A stretch of DNA of 64,000 nucleotides, taken from NCBI RefSeq assembly GCF_001815355.1, contig NZ_KV820360.1, positions 171,716 to 235,715 of the forward strand, in the 5' to 3' direction. Of this stretch, positions 45,933 through 56,047 are shown piece by piece (within the stretch, counting starts at the first letter, position 1; the number at the start of each line of letters is the position of its first letter). The notes beneath the pieces are model-generated. The model did not search any database and was not told where the DNA came from. It was given only the letters and a program-made list of their open reading frames with translations. Position numbers and translations under genes: made by a program. The stretch comes from Haemophilus sp. HMSC068C11 (GTDB lineage Bacteria; Pseudomonadota; Gammaproteobacteria; Enterobacterales; Pasteurellaceae).

Positions 45933-45961
45933 AGTATAGGGGGAATTCAAAGGGCGGTCAA
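45933..45961 (-). promoter_or_regulatory. rnpB promoter
   Basis: TTGACC (45961-45956), 17-base spacer, TATACT (45938-45933), with the RNA start about 8 bases downstream. The -35 region overlaps a one-mismatch uptake sequence (AAGGGCGGT). Confidence 0.8.
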
Positions 45962-46050
45962 ATTTTCATTCTTATTTTTAATAACTTCCGTTAGAATAGC
46001 CCCATAAAACACGGTTATTTTCAACCGCACTTCTATCATAAGGATCTCCT

Positions 46051-46986
46051 ATGAATTATTTACAAATCGCACGAGAAACCCTTTCTGTTGAAAGCCAAGC
46101 GCTCGCACAACTAAGCCAACGCTTGGATGATGAGTTTTCTCAAGTTGTGGATCTTATTCTTGCTTGCGAAGGTCGTTTAGTCATTGGTGGTATTGGTAAA
46201 TCAGGGCTAATTGGCAAAAAAATGGTGGCGACTTTTGCCTCAACGGGAACCCCAAGTTTCTTCCTGCACCCGACTGAAGCCTTTCATGGCGATTTAGGTA
46301 TGTTAAAACCGATCGATATTGTGATGCTGATTTCTTATAGTGGTGAAACCGATGATGTAAATAAACTGATTCCAAGTTTGAAAAACTTTGGTAATAAAAT
46401 TATTGCCTTAACCAGCAATAAAAACTCGACACTTGCTCGTCATGCGGATTATGTTTTAGATATCACTGTCGAACGCGAAGTCTGTCCAAACAATCTCGCA
46501 CCAACCACTTCAGCTTTAGTGACTTTAGCCTTAGGCGATGCTCTTGCGGTTTCATTAATTACGGCACGTCATTTCCAACCTGCTGATTTTGCGAAATTCC
46601 ATCCGGGTGGAAGTCTTGGTCGTCGTTTGTTATGCAAAGTAAAAGATCAAATGCAAACTCGCCTACCAATTACGACACCAGAAACCAGCTTCACTGATTG
46701 TTTAAGCATTATGAATGAAGGTCGCATGGGTGTGGCATTAGTGATGGAAAATCAACAACTTAAAGGCATTATTACCGATGGTGATGTGCGCCGAGCATTA
46801 ACCGCTAATGGTGCGGACACGCTTAATAAAACCGCGAAAGAATTAATGACCTCTTCACCGAAAACCATTCATGAAAATGAATTCTTAGCGAAAGCGGAAG
46901 ACTTGATGAAAGAGAAGAAAATCCACTCTCTTGTTGTGGTCAATGATGAAAATAATGTTGTGGGTTTAGTGGAGTTCTCAAGCTAA
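46051..46986 (+). CDS. kdsD: Arabinose-5-phosphate isomerase
   Basis: Converts ribulose 5-phosphate to arabinose 5-phosphate, the first step of KDO synthesis. It is 311 residues: an N-terminal SIS domain (VIGGIGKSGLIGKKMVATFA, then SYSGETDDVNKLIPSLKN) and two C-terminal CBS domains from about residue 205. GutQ paralogues share this design, but the direct kdsC overlap supports KdsD. An uptake sequence and AAGGATC ribosome site precede it. Confidence 0.92.
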   Translation: MNYLQIARETLSVESQALAQLSQRLDDEFSQVVDLILACEGRLVIGGIGKSGLIGKKMVATFASTGTPSFFLHPTEAFHGDLGMLKPIDIVMLISYSGETDDVNKLIPSLKNFGNKIIALTSNKNSTLARHADYVLDITVEREVCPNNLAPTTSALVTLALGDALAVSLITARHFQPADFAKFHPGGSLGRRLLCKVKDQMQTRLPITTPETSFTDCLSIMNEGRMGVALVMENQQLKGIITDGDVRRALTANGADTLNKTAKELMTSSPKTIHENEFLAKAEDLMKEKKIHSLVVVNDENNVVGLVEFSS

Positions 46987-47531
46987 TGATTAACGAAAAA
47001 TTAAAGAAAATTAAATTGGTCATCACCGATGTTGATGGCGTATTAACTGATGGCCTACTCCATTATGATGCAAATGGCGAAGCCATTAAAAGCTTCCATG
47101 TGCGTGATGGACTTGGTGTCAAAATGTTGATGGATGCAAGTATTCAAGTCGCCGTATTATCGGGCAGAGATTCTGCGATTCTGCGTAAGCGAATTAGTGA
47201 TCTCGGAATTAAATTGTTCTTTTTAGGTAAGCTTGAAAAAGAAAGTGCTTGTTTAGATCTCATGAAACAAGCAGGTGTTACCGCAGAACAAACTGCCTAT
47301 ATTGGTGATGACAGCGTCGATCTCCCTGCTTTTGCAACCTGTGGCCTTTCTTTTGCTGTGGCAGACTCTGCGCCTTATGTGCAAAATGCTGTGGATTATA
47401 TACTTTCACTTGGCGGCGGGAAGGGTGCATTCCGTGAAATGTCCGATATGATTTTACATGCTCAGGGAAAAGATGAAGTCTATACTTCAGCCAAAGGCTT
47501 TTTAAAATCAGTCAAAAATATGGGACAATAA
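46986..47531 (+). CDS. kdsC: KDO-8-phosphate phosphatase
   Basis: HAD-superfamily phosphatase that removes phosphate from KDO 8-phosphate. It is 181 residues, a cap-less C0-type HAD. Motif I is ITDVDGVLTDG, motif II LSGRDS, motif III the lysine in GKLEKES and motif IV YIGDDSVDLPAF. Its ATG overlaps the kdsD stop by one base (TAATG). Confidence 0.94.
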   Translation: MINEKLKKIKLVITDVDGVLTDGLLHYDANGEAIKSFHVRDGLGVKMLMDASIQVAVLSGRDSAILRKRISDLGIKLFFLGKLEKESACLDLMKQAGVTAEQTAYIGDDSVDLPAFATCGLSFAVADSAPYVQNAVDYILSLGGGKGAFREMSDMILHAQGKDEVYTSAKGFLKSVKNMGQ

Positions 47532-47565
47532 CACCTATAACACTATTCAAAATACCTAAAAAAAT

Positions 47566-47599
47566 AACCGCACTTTGATGATTCAAAAGTGCGGTTATT
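47566..47599. terminator. Bidirectional uptake-pair terminator
   Basis: ACCGCACTT at 47567-47575 and AAGTGCGGT at 47587-47595, A-rich before and T-rich after, between convergent kdsC and letB. Confidence 0.85.
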
Positions 47600-47611
47600 T
47601 CTTTATATATT

Positions 47612-50269
47612 TTATTGATTTGCCGGTAAAGCACCCGAATTCCAAGTTGGTGCTTCAGCTGGTTTCTTCACTTGCAACATAAAGCGCTGATTTGCCGTTG
47701 CTTGCGGTTGAACGATCGTACCCGACGGAGTCGAGAACGAAATGCCCCCTTTCAACAATTGCTGTACACTACCGGTATTAAATTCAGCCCCTTTCCAACC
47801 AAGGTTGAAATCATAGCCTGATGAAACCCAGAACTCTGAATTTTTACGTACTAAATGTTGATATTTCGGTGTAATCGCAATATGTACCAACACACGATCG
47901 CCTAAAGAATTCAATTCAAACTTACGAACGGTTCCCACTTCAACACCTCGATAAAGCACAGGTGATCCTTCCGTTAAATTCATCGCATCACTGGTTTCCA
48001 AAATAAATGGCACGCCATTACTGTATTTATTTCGAGGTTGTGCGGTTTGCGCTAAATTAAACTGTGTTTTTGATGGACCTTTACCTAATTCAATATCAAT
48101 GTAAGGCTGTAAAAGGCTATCTAAATTTTCAATTCCACCCGCTGAGATTTGTGGGGAAATCACTTTAAATACCGTACCTTCTTTTGCAATCATCCCCATA
48201 TAACTTGGGTTAATTAATGCTTTTGCTGTGATACGATTTGTTTTTTGATCAAGGGCAATCTGCTCAACTTCACCAACATTCATACCAAGATAACGCAAAC
48301 TCATTCCTTTACTTAAAGCCGTTGCATCATCTGTTATTAACGTAATCACTTGCCCCGCTGATTTAGCTCTCAATTCACTTGGATAAAGTGTTTTATTTTT
48401 GCCTGAACCCGTATTATCAAAACTAATTGCGCCTTTTAATGATCGCGCAACCGGTGAAGCCTGGATACTAATGCCTTTCGGCGTAATATCAATCTGTGCC
48501 GCACTTTCAACCCAGAATACGCTTTTATCTGTCAGAAGATCTTGATAAGCCGGATAAATATACACATCAATATCAAAATTATTGGCTTTCGGTCTTACAT
48601 TAATAATTTTACCCACTTCAAACTGACGATAAAGCACGACAGAACCTTTGCTAATACTTGGCAAATTAGTGGAATGTAGCACAATACTTGGATTCACTAA
48701 GTTGCCTGTAACGCCTGTTTCTGCACTGCTAATATCCTTATAAAGTGGATAAGTGGAATGTGGTGCACCACTTCCTTTCTTCGCTAATACACGAACGCCA
48801 CCTTGCAGCCATTTTGATGGTGTCGCAGATTCAAAACGTAAGCCATCAATCCCCAAACTCACATCAAAATTAGAGGCAGCCACAAATTGTGTATTTTCAT
48901 GAATAAGATTGCGATACTCTGACGCAATCGCCACTTCAAATTTTACCCCATCAACATTTAAGTGCTGCTTCACAATTTGACCAATGGCAATATTGTTATA
49001 AAACACGGATTGCCCTTCTGCAATCCCATAAGTCTCTGGCGCTGTTAAAGTTAAAACCAACGTATTTGGTGCCTTGAGCAATAACTCATTTTCTCGAATG
49101 ACTTCGAATTGCGTTTTGCTTTCTCCACTTCCTGGAATAATTTCGAAATAATCACCACGGAAGAATTTCTGAGGATTAGCAATATCGCCTAAATCTAACT
49201 TACGATTTTTTAACACAATACGAGTATTCGTTTTTAAGAGGTTAGCTTGGTTTGGATCGATTAATAATGTGCCTTTTAAAATTTCTTCATTATTTTCGTC
49301 CGCACTTAAAGATGAAAGAAGGCCCACTTGCTCATCACCATAATAAACAGTGGTTTGCCCTGCATCTAAACCTGCAGTCACAGGAATAGTCACCTCAACT
49401 TCAATCCCGCGTTTAGCTGCTTGCAAGTTAGAATAAAGTGTATAGTGGCTATTGGTCACAGCTTGTGGGCTATTTGGCGGTGAATCAAATGATACCGCAC
49501 CTTGGACCACTGAATTTAAACTATCAACCTCTACATTCACACCTGATGCATTAATATTGGCGTTGATACCACTGATATTCCAAAAACGTGAATCTTTCTT
49601 CACAAAACGAGCAAAGGCTTTATCAATCACTACATCAATTTCAACTTTATTCTCTTTATTGAAGCGATAATCATAAATTTTCCCGACTGGCATTTTTTTG
49701 AAATACACAGAAGCACCAATCGAAATTGATCCTAAATCATCTGAAATTAAATGAATTAATAAATCCCCAGGATTGACTTGTGCAATAGGGCCTTGCTCTT
49801 CTGCAATAAATTCATCTTCTGAATCACCATCACCTGGTTGTAGGGTAATATAATTTCCTGAAACCAAAGAATCTAAGCCTGAAATACCTGCAAGAGACAC
49901 ACTTGGCTGAACAAGCCAGAACTTGGTATTCTCTTTTAACACTTCTGTTGCTTCAGAATAAATATTTGCCTCAACTTTCACTTTTTGCATATTGTCGGTA
50001 AAGTTAACCTTCTTCACGACACCAATTTGCAAACCTTGATAGCGAATAGGGGTTTTATCTGCAACCAACCCTGCCCCATTAGAGAACGTGATCGTAATAG
50101 TCTTTCCTCGTTCTTGTACAATTTGGAAAAATAAAATGGCACCAATACATAATGCGATAAAAGGTAACAACCAAAACGGTGAGATGCGTTTATTCTTACG
50201 TAATAACGCTTCTACATTGTTAGATTGCTCATCAATAGATTGAGATTCTGGTTTATTGTTTTCTGTCAT
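47612..50269 (-). CDS. letB: LetB/YebT-type MCE tunnel protein
   Basis: Periplasmic lipid-transport tunnel anchored in the inner membrane. It is 885 residues, close to E. coli LetB. There is one N-terminal helix (FWLLPFIALCIGAILFFQIV) followed by seven MCE repeats, each with a core such as TPIRYQGLQIGVV, ASVYFKKMPVGKI, TTVYYGDEQVGLL, QSVFYNNIAIGQI, SVVLYRQFEVGKI, MSLRYLGMNVGEV and SPVLYRGVEVGTV. Seven repeats distinguish LetB from the three-repeat PqiB. Its start overlaps the end of letA by 17 bases. Confidence 0.93.
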   Translation of the reverse strand: MTENNKPESQSIDEQSNNVEALLRKNKRISPFWLLPFIALCIGAILFFQIVQERGKTITITFSNGAGLVADKTPIRYQGLQIGVVKKVNFTDNMQKVKVEANIYSEATEVLKENTKFWLVQPSVSLAGISGLDSLVSGNYITLQPGDGDSEDEFIAEEQGPIAQVNPGDLLIHLISDDLGSISIGASVYFKKMPVGKIYDYRFNKENKVEIDVVIDKAFARFVKKDSRFWNISGINANINASGVNVEVDSLNSVVQGAVSFDSPPNSPQAVTNSHYTLYSNLQAAKRGIEVEVTIPVTAGLDAGQTTVYYGDEQVGLLSSLSADENNEEILKGTLLIDPNQANLLKTNTRIVLKNRKLDLGDIANPQKFFRGDYFEIIPGSGESKTQFEVIRENELLLKAPNTLVLTLTAPETYGIAEGQSVFYNNIAIGQIVKQHLNVDGVKFEVAIASEYRNLIHENTQFVAASNFDVSLGIDGLRFESATPSKWLQGGVRVLAKKGSGAPHSTYPLYKDISSAETGVTGNLVNPSIVLHSTNLPSISKGSVVLYRQFEVGKIINVRPKANNFDIDVYIYPAYQDLLTDKSVFWVESAAQIDITPKGISIQASPVARSLKGAISFDNTGSGKNKTLYPSELRAKSAGQVITLITDDATALSKGMSLRYLGMNVGEVEQIALDQKTNRITAKALINPSYMGMIAKEGTVFKVISPQISAGGIENLDSLLQPYIDIELGKGPSKTQFNLAQTAQPRNKYSNGVPFILETSDAMNLTEGSPVLYRGVEVGTVRKFELNSLGDRVLVHIAITPKYQHLVRKNSEFWVSSGYDFNLGWKGAEFNTGSVQQLLKGGISFSTPSGTIVQPQATANQRFMLQVKKPAEAPTWNSGALPANQ

Positions 50270-51506
50270 AAATTTTCCAAATTAATCGACTATCAAACTG
50301 AGAAGTTGAAATCATAGTTAAAAACACTGCTGCACCGAAATAAAATGCCGCAGGGCCTACGGTAAAATTAATAATCTGTCCACGTGTCACTAAAGACATC
50401 ATCAAGGCTAACACAAAAAGATCCAGCATTGACCAACGTCCTACAAAGTGAATGATATGTAATAGCCGCATTTGCCATTTAATTGAATGTCTCCATTTAA
50501 AATGCACGCTTGCCAGTAAATACAACATAATCAGGATTTTGCTTACGGGCACAAAAATACTGGCGAAGAATACCACGAAAGCAACAAAATAGCTGCCCAT
50601 GCTTATAAATGACATTACACCCGACATCAAGGTATCTTGTGACAAACTTCCTGTCAAATAAACGCCAGATATTGGGAGCAAGTTTGCAGGGAAAAGCATG
50701 ATAATCCCCGCCACTAATGTTGCCCAAACACGTTGTAATTTTACACTCTCTGGTATTTCAATAAGCGATGCACAACGTGGGCAAATGGCTCGATGACGGT
50801 GATCGTATTGTTGATCTTCTTTTAAAAAAGTGTAATCGCAAGCGGTACAAAGCTCTAACGGTTTATCACTTTTGGTAACCGGTTTCTGATCGGGATAAAA
50901 ATCATGCCATAAATCATCTAAATTAATTTTAATGAATAATAACGTGGTTAAAAGTGCAGTAAAAACAAAAGCAATTAAATACACATCTACTTCTAATGTG
51001 GCATATTCACGCACTTTAAACATGGTAACACCCAGTGCAACTAAATAGACGTCAAACATGACCCAAGGCTTAATATATCCTACAAATAATAAAACATTAC
51101 GAGGCTTAATTTTGAGTAATTTAGAAAGCTGCAACATAATGACTAAAATCGCAAAAGATACAGGCATTAAAACAGCACAGATAAAAATCATAAATGCAGT
51201 ATAGGAATATCCCTCTACTGCCATTTTCCAAATCCCTTTCCAAACAGAAGCATCAATTTTAGTACCTAGTAAATCTAAGCTTAATAAAGGATAGCCTAAA
51301 GCAAATGGCATTAAAATTAAGATAGAAAGGGCGATTAATGAACAACGTTTAAGTGACCAACGACTTCCTGATTGCAATTTATGATGGCAACGCGGACATT
51401 GCGCGTGTTCCCCTTCTTGCGGACGACGAACAGACACTGTTGCATCGCATCCTATGCAACGCACTAGTCTATAAGTGGCATGAGTAAAATCAGGTGTTTT
51501 TGTCAT
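50253..51506 (-). CDS. letA: LetA/YebS-type membrane protein with zinc ribbons
   Basis: Inner-membrane partner of LetB in lipid trafficking, 417 residues with about eight helices in two PqiA-like halves. Each half begins with a cytoplasmic zinc ribbon: CIGCDATVSVRRPQ to CPRCHHK, and CTACDYTF to ICPRCASLIE. It is upstream of letB and overlaps it, so they are one operon. It is divergent from proQ. Assignment as LetA rather than PqiA follows from the seven-MCE partner. Confidence 0.9.
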   Translation of the reverse strand: MTKTPDFTHATYRLVRCIGCDATVSVRRPQEGEHAQCPRCHHKLQSGSRWSLKRCSLIALSILILMPFALGYPLLSLDLLGTKIDASVWKGIWKMAVEGYSYTAFMIFICAVLMPVSFAILVIMLQLSKLLKIKPRNVLLFVGYIKPWVMFDVYLVALGVTMFKVREYATLEVDVYLIAFVFTALLTTLLFIKINLDDLWHDFYPDQKPVTKSDKPLELCTACDYTFLKEDQQYDHRHRAICPRCASLIEIPESVKLQRVWATLVAGIIMLFPANLLPISGVYLTGSLSQDTLMSGVMSFISMGSYFVAFVVFFASIFVPVSKILIMLYLLASVHFKWRHSIKWQMRLLHIIHFVGRWSMLDLFVLALMMSLVTRGQIINFTVGPAAFYFGAAVFLTMISTSQFDSRLIWKIYDRKQ

Positions 51507-51676
51507 TATGTTTTCAGAAATTATAAAAGTGGATTATTTTAGCCTGAATTAAGGGGATTTGTGAAGTTATTCATTAGAATTAGAAACGGAATTATTCTGT
51601 CCAACCATTGTCAATCCTTATAAAAGTGCGGTAAACTGTGCAAGTTTTTATTTTTTTATCCTAGGAAAACTCAGAA

Positions 51677-52324
51677 ATGACAGATTCTCAAGTTGAAGCC
51701 CAAGTTGAAAATAATGCTGAAGGCGTTCAAAAATTAACTGATACAAAAGCGATCATTGCATATCTTGTGGAAAAATTCCCACTTTGCTTTATTGCAGAAG
51801 GTGAAGCTAAACCATTAAAAATTGGTCTTTTCCAAGATCTTGCTGAAGCATTAAAAGATGATGAACGTGTCAGCAAAACTCAATTACGTCAGGCTTTACG
51901 TCAATACACCTCCAACTGGCGCTATTTACATGGCTGTCGCGAAGGTGCTGAGCGTGTGGATTTATACGGCAACCCTGCTGGTGTATTAGACGCAGAACAT
52001 GTTTCTCATGCGACTCAACAATTAGCAGATGCAAAAGCTAAATTTGCAGAAAAACGCAAAGCAGAATTAGCAGCCAAAAAAGCACAACAAAAACGACCTG
52101 CTCGTAAACCAAATTCAAATCAAGCAACTCGCAAACCAAAAGCCCCGCAAGTAAAACTAAGTGCGGTTGATTTCACAACACTTTCTGCAGGTAGCAAAGT
52201 GAAAGTGAAAGTAGCAGAACAAGCGAAAAATGCGACCGTATTAAATGTGGAAAAAGATGGCGCACGCGTAGAACTTGAAAATGGTTTAGTGATGACAGTC
52301 ACCGCAGATCGTTTATTTGCCTAA
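51677..52324 (+). CDS. proQ: RNA chaperone ProQ
   Basis: FinO/ProQ-domain RNA-binding protein, 215 residues. The conserved N-terminal domain spans about residues 20-130 (LVEKFPLCFIAEGEAKPLKI, LRQYTSNWRYLHGCREGAER). A Lys/Ala-rich linker follows (about 130-165), then a Tudor-like C-terminal domain (GSKVKVKVAEQAKNATVLNV). It is followed after 28 bases by prc, as in E. coli. Uptake sequences lie before and within it (51626 and 52161). Confidence 0.95.
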   Translation: MTDSQVEAQVENNAEGVQKLTDTKAIIAYLVEKFPLCFIAEGEAKPLKIGLFQDLAEALKDDERVSKTQLRQALRQYTSNWRYLHGCREGAERVDLYGNPAGVLDAEHVSHATQQLADAKAKFAEKRKAELAAKKAQQKRPARKPNSNQATRKPKAPQVKLSAVDFTTLSAGSKVKVKVAEQAKNATVLNVEKDGARVELENGLVMTVTADRLFA

Positions 52325-52352
52325 TAATTTATTTCTTATCGGGAAAGGTTAA

Positions 52353-54422
52353 ATGAAATTACATACAACCAAAAGTCTTATTGCGACAGCAATTTTAGGT
52401 GCGTTATTTCTTCATTCGTCTGACACATTTGCCGTGCAGCCGAAATTAAAGCAAAGCGATATTACGACTCCTTCGGCAACTGATGCAAATCAGTTAGCAA
52501 CAAAGCGTGCAACAACACGTTTAACCCAATCACATTATCGTAAATTTCAGCTTGATGACGCCTTTTCCGAAAAGATTTTTGATCGTTATATTAAAAGTTT
52601 AGATTACAGCCATAACACCTTTTTAAAATCAGATATTGATGATTTACGTGCTAAATATGGTTCTAAATTAGATGATCAACTTAATGAAGGCGATCTTTCT
52701 GCGGCATTTGCTATTTACGATCTGATGATGAAACGCCGTTATGAGCGTTATGCTTATGCATTATCTTTATTAGATCAAGAACCTGATTTAAAAGGTAATG
52801 ATCAAATTGAGATCGATCGTGAAAAAGCTGCGTTCCCAGCAACGGAAGAAGAAGCGAATAAGCTTTGGGAAGAACGCGTCAAAAATGATGTAATCAGCCT
52901 GAAATTAAAAGATAAAAAATGGCCTGAAATTAAAGAAAAACTCACTAAACGTTACAATTTAGCGATTCGTCGATTAACTCAAACTAAAGCAGATGATATT
53001 GTTCAGATTTATATTAATGCCTTTGCTCGAGAAATAGACCCACATACAAGCTACCTTGCGCCACGTACTGCAAAAAGCTTTAATGAAAGCATGAACCTTT
53101 CTTTAGAAGGGATTGGTGCAACATTACAATCTGAAGATGACGAAACCAGTATTAAGTCTTTAGTACCAGGTGCACCGGCTGAACGCAGTAAGAAATTGCA
53201 AGCGGGCGATAAAATCATTGGTGTGGGCCAAGAAAAAGGCGAAATCGAAGATATTATCGGTTGGCGTTTAGAAGATATCGTTGACAAAATCAAAGGTAAA
53301 AAAGGAACAAAAGTTCGTCTTGAAATTGAACCTGCAAAAGGTGGGAAAAGCCGTATTGTCACTTTAGTTCGCGATAAAGTCCGTATTGAAGACCAAGCAG
53401 CAAAACTTACAGTTTCTAAAGTAGATGGTGAAACTGTTGGTGTCATTAAAATTCCAAGTTTCTATATTGGCTTAACTGATGATGTGAAAAAATTATTAGT
53501 AGATGCTGAGAAGAAAAAAATTGGCGCTTTAATTGTGGATCTTCGTGAGAATGGCGGCGGTGCATTAACAGAAGCCGTGGCATTAAGCGGTTTATTCATC
53601 ACTGATGGTCCTGTGGTACAAGTACGAGATGCGTATCAACGTATTCGTGTACACGAAGATGATGACAATGCTCAACAATATAAAGGACCATTGTTGGTAA
53701 TGATTAATCGTTTCAGTGCATCAGCCTCTGAAATTTTTGCTGCGGCAATGCAAGATTACAATCGTGGTATCATTATTGGGCAAAATACCTTTGGTAAAGG
53801 TACCGTACAACAAAGTCGTTCATTAAACTTTGTTTATGATTTAGACCAAACACCACTTGGTGTATTGCAATATACTATCCAAAAATTCTATCGAATTAAT
53901 GGTGGTTCAACCCAATTAAAAGGTGTCGCTGCAGATATTAATTTCCCTGAAATTATTGATGCCAAAGAAATTGGTGAAGAAAAAGAAGACAACGCATTAC
54001 CTTGGGATAAAATTCCACCGGCGACTTATTCTGAAACCAATAAAGCACGTAAAGATGTTGAAGCATTAAATGAAAAACATCTAGAGCGTATTGCAAAAGA
54101 TCCTGAATTTATTGCTTTAAATGAAGATCTTAAAATCCGTGATGAACGTCGCGAGCGCAAATTCTTATCATTGAATTTCCAAGAGCGCAAAGCGGAAAAT
54201 GATAAAGATGATGCTAGACGTTTAAAAGATCTCAATGATCGTTTTAAACGTGAAGGTAAAAAAGCATTAAAAGATATTGATGATTTGCCAAAAGACTATG
54301 AAGCACCTGATTTCTTCTTAAAAGAAGCGGAAAAAATGGCAGCTGATTTAGTTAAACTTAATGCGAATCAACAAAAAGTGGATGCTGAAATAAAACAAGA
54401 AGCGGCAAAAGCAACAAAATAA
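52353..54422 (+). CDS. prc: Tail-specific periplasmic protease Prc (Tsp)
   Basis: Periplasmic serine protease that trims penicillin-binding protein 3 and degrades tagged proteins. It is 689 residues with a signal peptide (cleavage after TFA, about residue 28), a PDZ domain around 240-325 (LEGIGATLQSEDDET) and an S41 catalytic domain (LIVDLRENGGGALTEAVALS). The Ser-Lys dyad lies in NRFSASASEIFAAAM and NTFGKGTVQQS. C-terminal helical arms are rich in Lys and Glu. It probably forms an operon with proQ. Confidence 0.95.
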   Translation: MKLHTTKSLIATAILGALFLHSSDTFAVQPKLKQSDITTPSATDANQLATKRATTRLTQSHYRKFQLDDAFSEKIFDRYIKSLDYSHNTFLKSDIDDLRAKYGSKLDDQLNEGDLSAAFAIYDLMMKRRYERYAYALSLLDQEPDLKGNDQIEIDREKAAFPATEEEANKLWEERVKNDVISLKLKDKKWPEIKEKLTKRYNLAIRRLTQTKADDIVQIYINAFAREIDPHTSYLAPRTAKSFNESMNLSLEGIGATLQSEDDETSIKSLVPGAPAERSKKLQAGDKIIGVGQEKGEIEDIIGWRLEDIVDKIKGKKGTKVRLEIEPAKGGKSRIVTLVRDKVRIEDQAAKLTVSKVDGETVGVIKIPSFYIGLTDDVKKLLVDAEKKKIGALIVDLRENGGGALTEAVALSGLFITDGPVVQVRDAYQRIRVHEDDDNAQQYKGPLLVMINRFSASASEIFAAAMQDYNRGIIIGQNTFGKGTVQQSRSLNFVYDLDQTPLGVLQYTIQKFYRINGGSTQLKGVAADINFPEIIDAKEIGEEKEDNALPWDKIPPATYSETNKARKDVEALNEKHLERIAKDPEFIALNEDLKIRDERRERKFLSLNFQERKAENDKDDARRLKDLNDRFKREGKKALKDIDDLPKDYEAPDFFLKEAEKMAADLVKLNANQQKVDAEIKQEAAKATK

Positions 54423-54431
54423 CGATTATTT

Positions 54432-54478
54432 TGACCGCACTTTGGCAGATGAAAAAAACTGAAGTGCGGTTATTTTTT
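54432..54478 (+). terminator. prc terminator, inverted uptake pair
   Basis: ACCGCACTT (54434-54442) and AAGTGCGGT (54462-54470) form a stem followed by TTATTTTTTAT. The next coding start must lie after this hairpin. Confidence 0.8.
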
Positions 54479-54502
54479 ATGAATATTTTTAAAGGTACAG
54501 CA

Positions 54503-55972
54503 ATGTTAAAAGGAACAATGAAATTAAGCGCATTAGTCTTATCATTATCAATGATGACGTCAGGTTGTGCATTAGCTGAATGGGCCAAAACAGTTGGACA
54601 GCCTCAACAAGCCGAAAATAAAGGCGTTGATATGTCTAAATTAAATCCAGAAGAGCGAGCAAAACTTGAAGCTGAAATCAAAGAAGATCAAGCTCGTCTT
54701 GCCGCTGAAAAGCAAGCGATGCTAGAGATGTCATTAACGCATGAAATTGGTGAACAAAATCTACAGTTCAAACCAATTTTGGCTAAATTATATGCCGATA
54801 ATAAATATGACCTAATGTGGAAAGACAAGGCGGCTGAGAAACAATTCCTACGTGAATATGCAGCCATGGTGGCATCAGGTATTTCTAAACGTTCAGCTCA
54901 ATCGTTAGTCAATTTACATAACGCTGAAAAAACGGGCGGGCTCACCTATGATGCATTGTTAAGTGATGCTTTCCTTGATTACTTGTATTATAGCAAGAAC
55001 GTAAATCAGCAAGCACAACGTTGGTTATACGCAACGAATGCTTATAAACCAGAATTACCAAATCAAGAAATTATTGACCAATGGCAAAGTGCGGTTAAAA
55101 ACAATGAAGTTTCTGGTTTTGTAAACGGATTATCTAACCATAATCGTTTATACCGTGAAACCGTACAAGCACTTCCATCGATGATTTCAGCTTCAGGTAT
55201 TTCTGCAATGGGTAAAAAACTTGCTCTTAATGCACAACGTTTACGCGTTATTCCGGATTTTGAAAATGGAATCTTTGTTAATATTCCAAGCTATCAATTG
55301 AAATATTATCGTGATGGCAAAGCAATTTTAGAATCACGCGTTATTGTAGGGAAAAATGAACGTCGTACACCGGTGATGTACAGCCGTTTGAGCAATGTAG
55401 TTGTTAATCCACCTTGGAATGCTCCTACACGTTTAATCAATGAAGATATTTTACCGAAATTAAAACGTGACCCAGGCTATGCGGCAGCACACAACTACTC
55501 TATTTTGGATAGTAAAGGCAACACTATCGATCCTTACTCAATTAATTGGAGTAGCATTGGTGATAAATTCCCGTACCGAATTCGTCAAGCAGCTGGCGAC
55601 AGTGCATTAGGTAACTATAAATTTAATATGCCAAGCTCTGATGCGATTTATCTTCACGATACACCAAATCATAGCTTATTCAGCAAAAAAGACCGTGCAT
55701 TAAGCTCAGGTTGTGTACGTGTAGAAAAATCCGATCAACTTGCATCTATTCTGTTACAAGAAGCTGGTTGGTCAGAAGATAAAAAACGTAACGTTTTAGA
55801 AAGTAAGAAAACAACGTCTGCAAACATTCGTACAAATGATCCTGTATTCTTATATTATGTGACTGCATGGGTTGAAAACGGCCAAACACAAGTTTTACCG
55901 GATATTTATAAATACGACGATGCCGCGACTTTTAATGGTATTGACTGGGCAGTTGTAAAAAAATATCTTTAA
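54503..55972 (+). CDS. ldtD: L,D-transpeptidase (LdtD/YcbB type)
   Basis: Peptidoglycan cross-linking enzyme making 3-3 bonds. It is about 489 residues with an N-terminal signal or lipoprotein-type sequence (LSALVLSLSMMTSGCALAEW, possible lipobox Cys). The YkuD catalytic motif is HDTPNHSLFSKKDRALSSGC, then VRVEK, with the nucleophile Cys after Ser-Ser-Gly. Starts at 54479, 54503 and 54518 are all possible; earlier ones overlap the terminator. A MepK-like gene follows, as in the enteric ycbB-ycbK-ycbL order. Confidence 0.87.
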   Translation: MLKGTMKLSALVLSLSMMTSGCALAEWAKTVGQPQQAENKGVDMSKLNPEERAKLEAEIKEDQARLAAEKQAMLEMSLTHEIGEQNLQFKPILAKLYADNKYDLMWKDKAAEKQFLREYAAMVASGISKRSAQSLVNLHNAEKTGGLTYDALLSDAFLDYLYYSKNVNQQAQRWLYATNAYKPELPNQEIIDQWQSAVKNNEVSGFVNGLSNHNRLYRETVQALPSMISASGISAMGKKLALNAQRLRVIPDFENGIFVNIPSYQLKYYRDGKAILESRVIVGKNERRTPVMYSRLSNVVVNPPWNAPTRLINEDILPKLKRDPGYAAAHNYSILDSKGNTIDPYSINWSSIGDKFPYRIRQAAGDSALGNYKFNMPSSDAIYLHDTPNHSLFSKKDRALSSGCVRVEKSDQLASILLQEAGWSEDKKRNVLESKKTTSANIRTNDPVFLYYVTAWVENGQTQVLPDIYKYDDAATFNGIDWAVVKKYL

Positions 55973-56047
55973 ACAATGTTCGCGCTAGAACTTTTTAAAG
56001 AAAAAGTTGTCTAGGGTGAGAGATGGGTAATAAAAGAGACTAAAAAA

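Noticed and set aside
53051-53446. 131-codon minus-strand frame inside prc
   Set aside because: It is a shadow of the prc PDZ coding region, with no ribosome site and no recognisable product.
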